Assembly (NCBI RefSeq): GCF_003719725.1
Contig: NZ_RIAX01000014.1
Coordinates: 1 to 58,417 of the forward strand
Direction: 5' to 3'
DNA from: Planococcus salinus
GTDB lineage: Bacteria > Bacillota > Bacilli > Bacillales_A > Planococcaceae
DNA: 58,417 nt
Shown: positions 57,621 through 58,417 of the stretch, in pieces
Numbering within the stretch: position 1 is the stretch's first letter
Layout: each line of letters begins with the position of its first letter
The notes under the pieces: generated by a model
The model's input: the letters and a program-made list of their open reading frames with translations, nothing else
Told to the model about the DNA's origin: nothing
The model's database searches: none
Position numbers and translations under genes: made by a program

Positions 57621-58168
57621 TTCATCAGTTTTCCTTTCCTTACCGCTTTCACCCAGAAACCGCCGTGTATGGTCTTGGGTTCATATGCAATGATGAACGC
57701 TTTTGGATCTATTTCCTTGATTGTTTGATACAGCTGCAATTCCATTTTACGCGGTGTCAGGATTTGCATCGCCTGACGGCCACCGTCCATTCCATTGGCA
57801 TCCCAGTCCGTTACTCCATAACCTTTCTCTCTCAGCTTGCGAGGCAAATAATCGCTTTCGTCTATTGTAATGACATTTACCGTAATGTACCCCAGCGCCA
57901 TTTTCTCTTCAATTTTCGTCCCAATAATAACACCGGATCCATATCCGAGTGCATAAGCAATCAAATTTTGGATTTGATCCAAGTTGTCCAGCACCAGACC
58001 AAGTCCCACTATATAAATGACAATTTCAATCATGCTGACTAGTGCAGCTAAATAACGGTAACCTTTCAACGTCATAATCATGCGCACAGTAAAAAACGAG
58101 ACATATACGATGTTAATGGAGAAAATTATAATGACCATTAACCAAGGATTTATATCCACCAAACCCAC
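57617..58168 (-). CDS. UPF0316 (DUF2179) membrane protein YebE
   Basis: 183 residues. Three N-terminal membrane helices ([54 protein letters not shown]) precede a cytosolic DUF2179 domain ending [26 protein letters not shown]2179 proteins are suspected ligand sensors; function unknown. Start is uncertain: GTG 58168 or the TTG/GTG codons at 58162/58159, which lie after AAAGGGTGG. Confidence 0.87.
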   Translation of the reverse strand: MGLVDINPWLMVIIIFSINIVYVSFFTVRMIMTLKGYRYLAALVSMIEIVIYIVGLGLVLDNLDQIQNLIAYALGYGSGVIIGTKIEEKMALGYITVNVITIDESDYLPRKLREKGYGVTDWDANGMDGGRQAMQILTPRKMELQLYQTIKEIDPKAFIIAYEPKTIHGGFWVKAVRKGKLMK

Positions 58169-58199
58169 CCTTTCATTTCCCCTTAAAGAATCAAACCCT

Positions 58200-58228
58200 A
58201 TATTAATTCATGCATACCGGGATTGCAA
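58200..58228 (-). promoter_or_regulatory. sigma-A promoter of yebE-yebG
   Basis: Minus strand: TTGCAA (58223-58228), 17-base spacer, TAATAT (58200-58205), about 30 bases before the start region. The rest of 58229-58380 shows no gene. Confidence 0.62.
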
Positions 58229-58380
58229 CGATTAAAACCATTTATCTTGTAATCGACCCTGTACTTTATATGCTTTCATGGGTTTCTTTTTCTCAACTCT
58301 CATTAAACAATGGGACAGGAGAGACAATACAAACTTAACTGCCTTTCCAGCTGTATGGACAGGCCGCCTCAGTCTCCAAC

Positions 58381-58413
58381 AAAAAAAGCCGTTACCGGAA
58401 TCGGTAACGACTT
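58381..58413 (-). terminator. terminator of a gene beyond the right edge
   Basis: Minus strand: GTCGTTACCG / CGGTAACGGC (one G-T pair) with a four-base loop and seven T. It must belong to a minus-strand gene outside the window. Confidence 0.8.
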
Positions 58414-58417
58414 TCTT

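Overview
The window is a piece of a low-GC Gram-positive chromosome. Gene content and order (purEKBCSQLFMNHD, yerA, yerC, pcrB-pcrA-ligA-camS, gatCAB, dgkB, rlmCD, yebE-yebG, mreBH, thiT, cydABS) place it in Bacillales. The protein sequences fit Planococcaceae (Planococcus-like) better than Bacillus proper; that finer placement is my inference. I see no rRNA, tRNA, CRISPR array, prophage or insertion sequence. Almost everything is core or near-core metabolism.

Left part (1-24.5 kb), short and mostly independent transcription units: a UPF0435 protein; a convergent pair encoding an aromatic-type FAD monooxygenase and an O-methyltransferase-like enzyme; a pseudouridine catabolism pair (kinase with its own winged helix, plus PsuG glycosidase); an M29 aminopeptidase; mreBH; a beta-carbonic anhydrase; DinB and GNAT proteins; oligoendopeptidase F; TspO with a 50-residue membrane microprotein; methionine aminopeptidase; ThiT under a TPP riboswitch; an M20 peptidase; a 49-residue basic peptide; an SGNH hydrolase, a second M29 aminopeptidase and a DEAD-box helicase in one unit; a divergent TetR/MFS pump pair; an amidase; an FbpA-like small protein; and a potassium channel.

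Middle part (24.5-41.7 kb): rlmCD, a cytochrome bd operon with the tiny CydS subunit, a Nudix hydrolase, dgkB, a thioredoxin-like protein, gatCAB, camS-ligA-pcrA-pcrB and yerC. Compared with Bacillus subtilis (from memory), the order gatCAB-dgkB-rlmCD is kept, but cydABS, a Nudix gene and the thioredoxin-like gene sit inside it.

Right part (41.8-58.4 kb): a YerA amidohydrolase, a GNAT protein and the full 12-gene purine operon on the minus strand, with tight spacing and many overlaps. It is led by a sigma-A promoter, a PurBox pair and a guanine-class riboswitch with an attenuator. yebE-yebG lies upstream of it. The operon turns PRPP into IMP; GatCAB, LigA, PcrA and RlmCD serve translation and DNA/RNA maintenance.

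The least explained parts are several microproteins, a dispersed intergenic palindromic repeat family with GGCGCC-type ends, the monooxygenase/methyltransferase pair, and several dyads placed like operators. I found no large undescribed system. Stretches of about 300 bases without a gene are 14216-14545 (TPP riboswitch, attenuator and promoter), 57109-57428 (purine leader) and 31000-31296 (a palindrome and an orphan ribosome site only).
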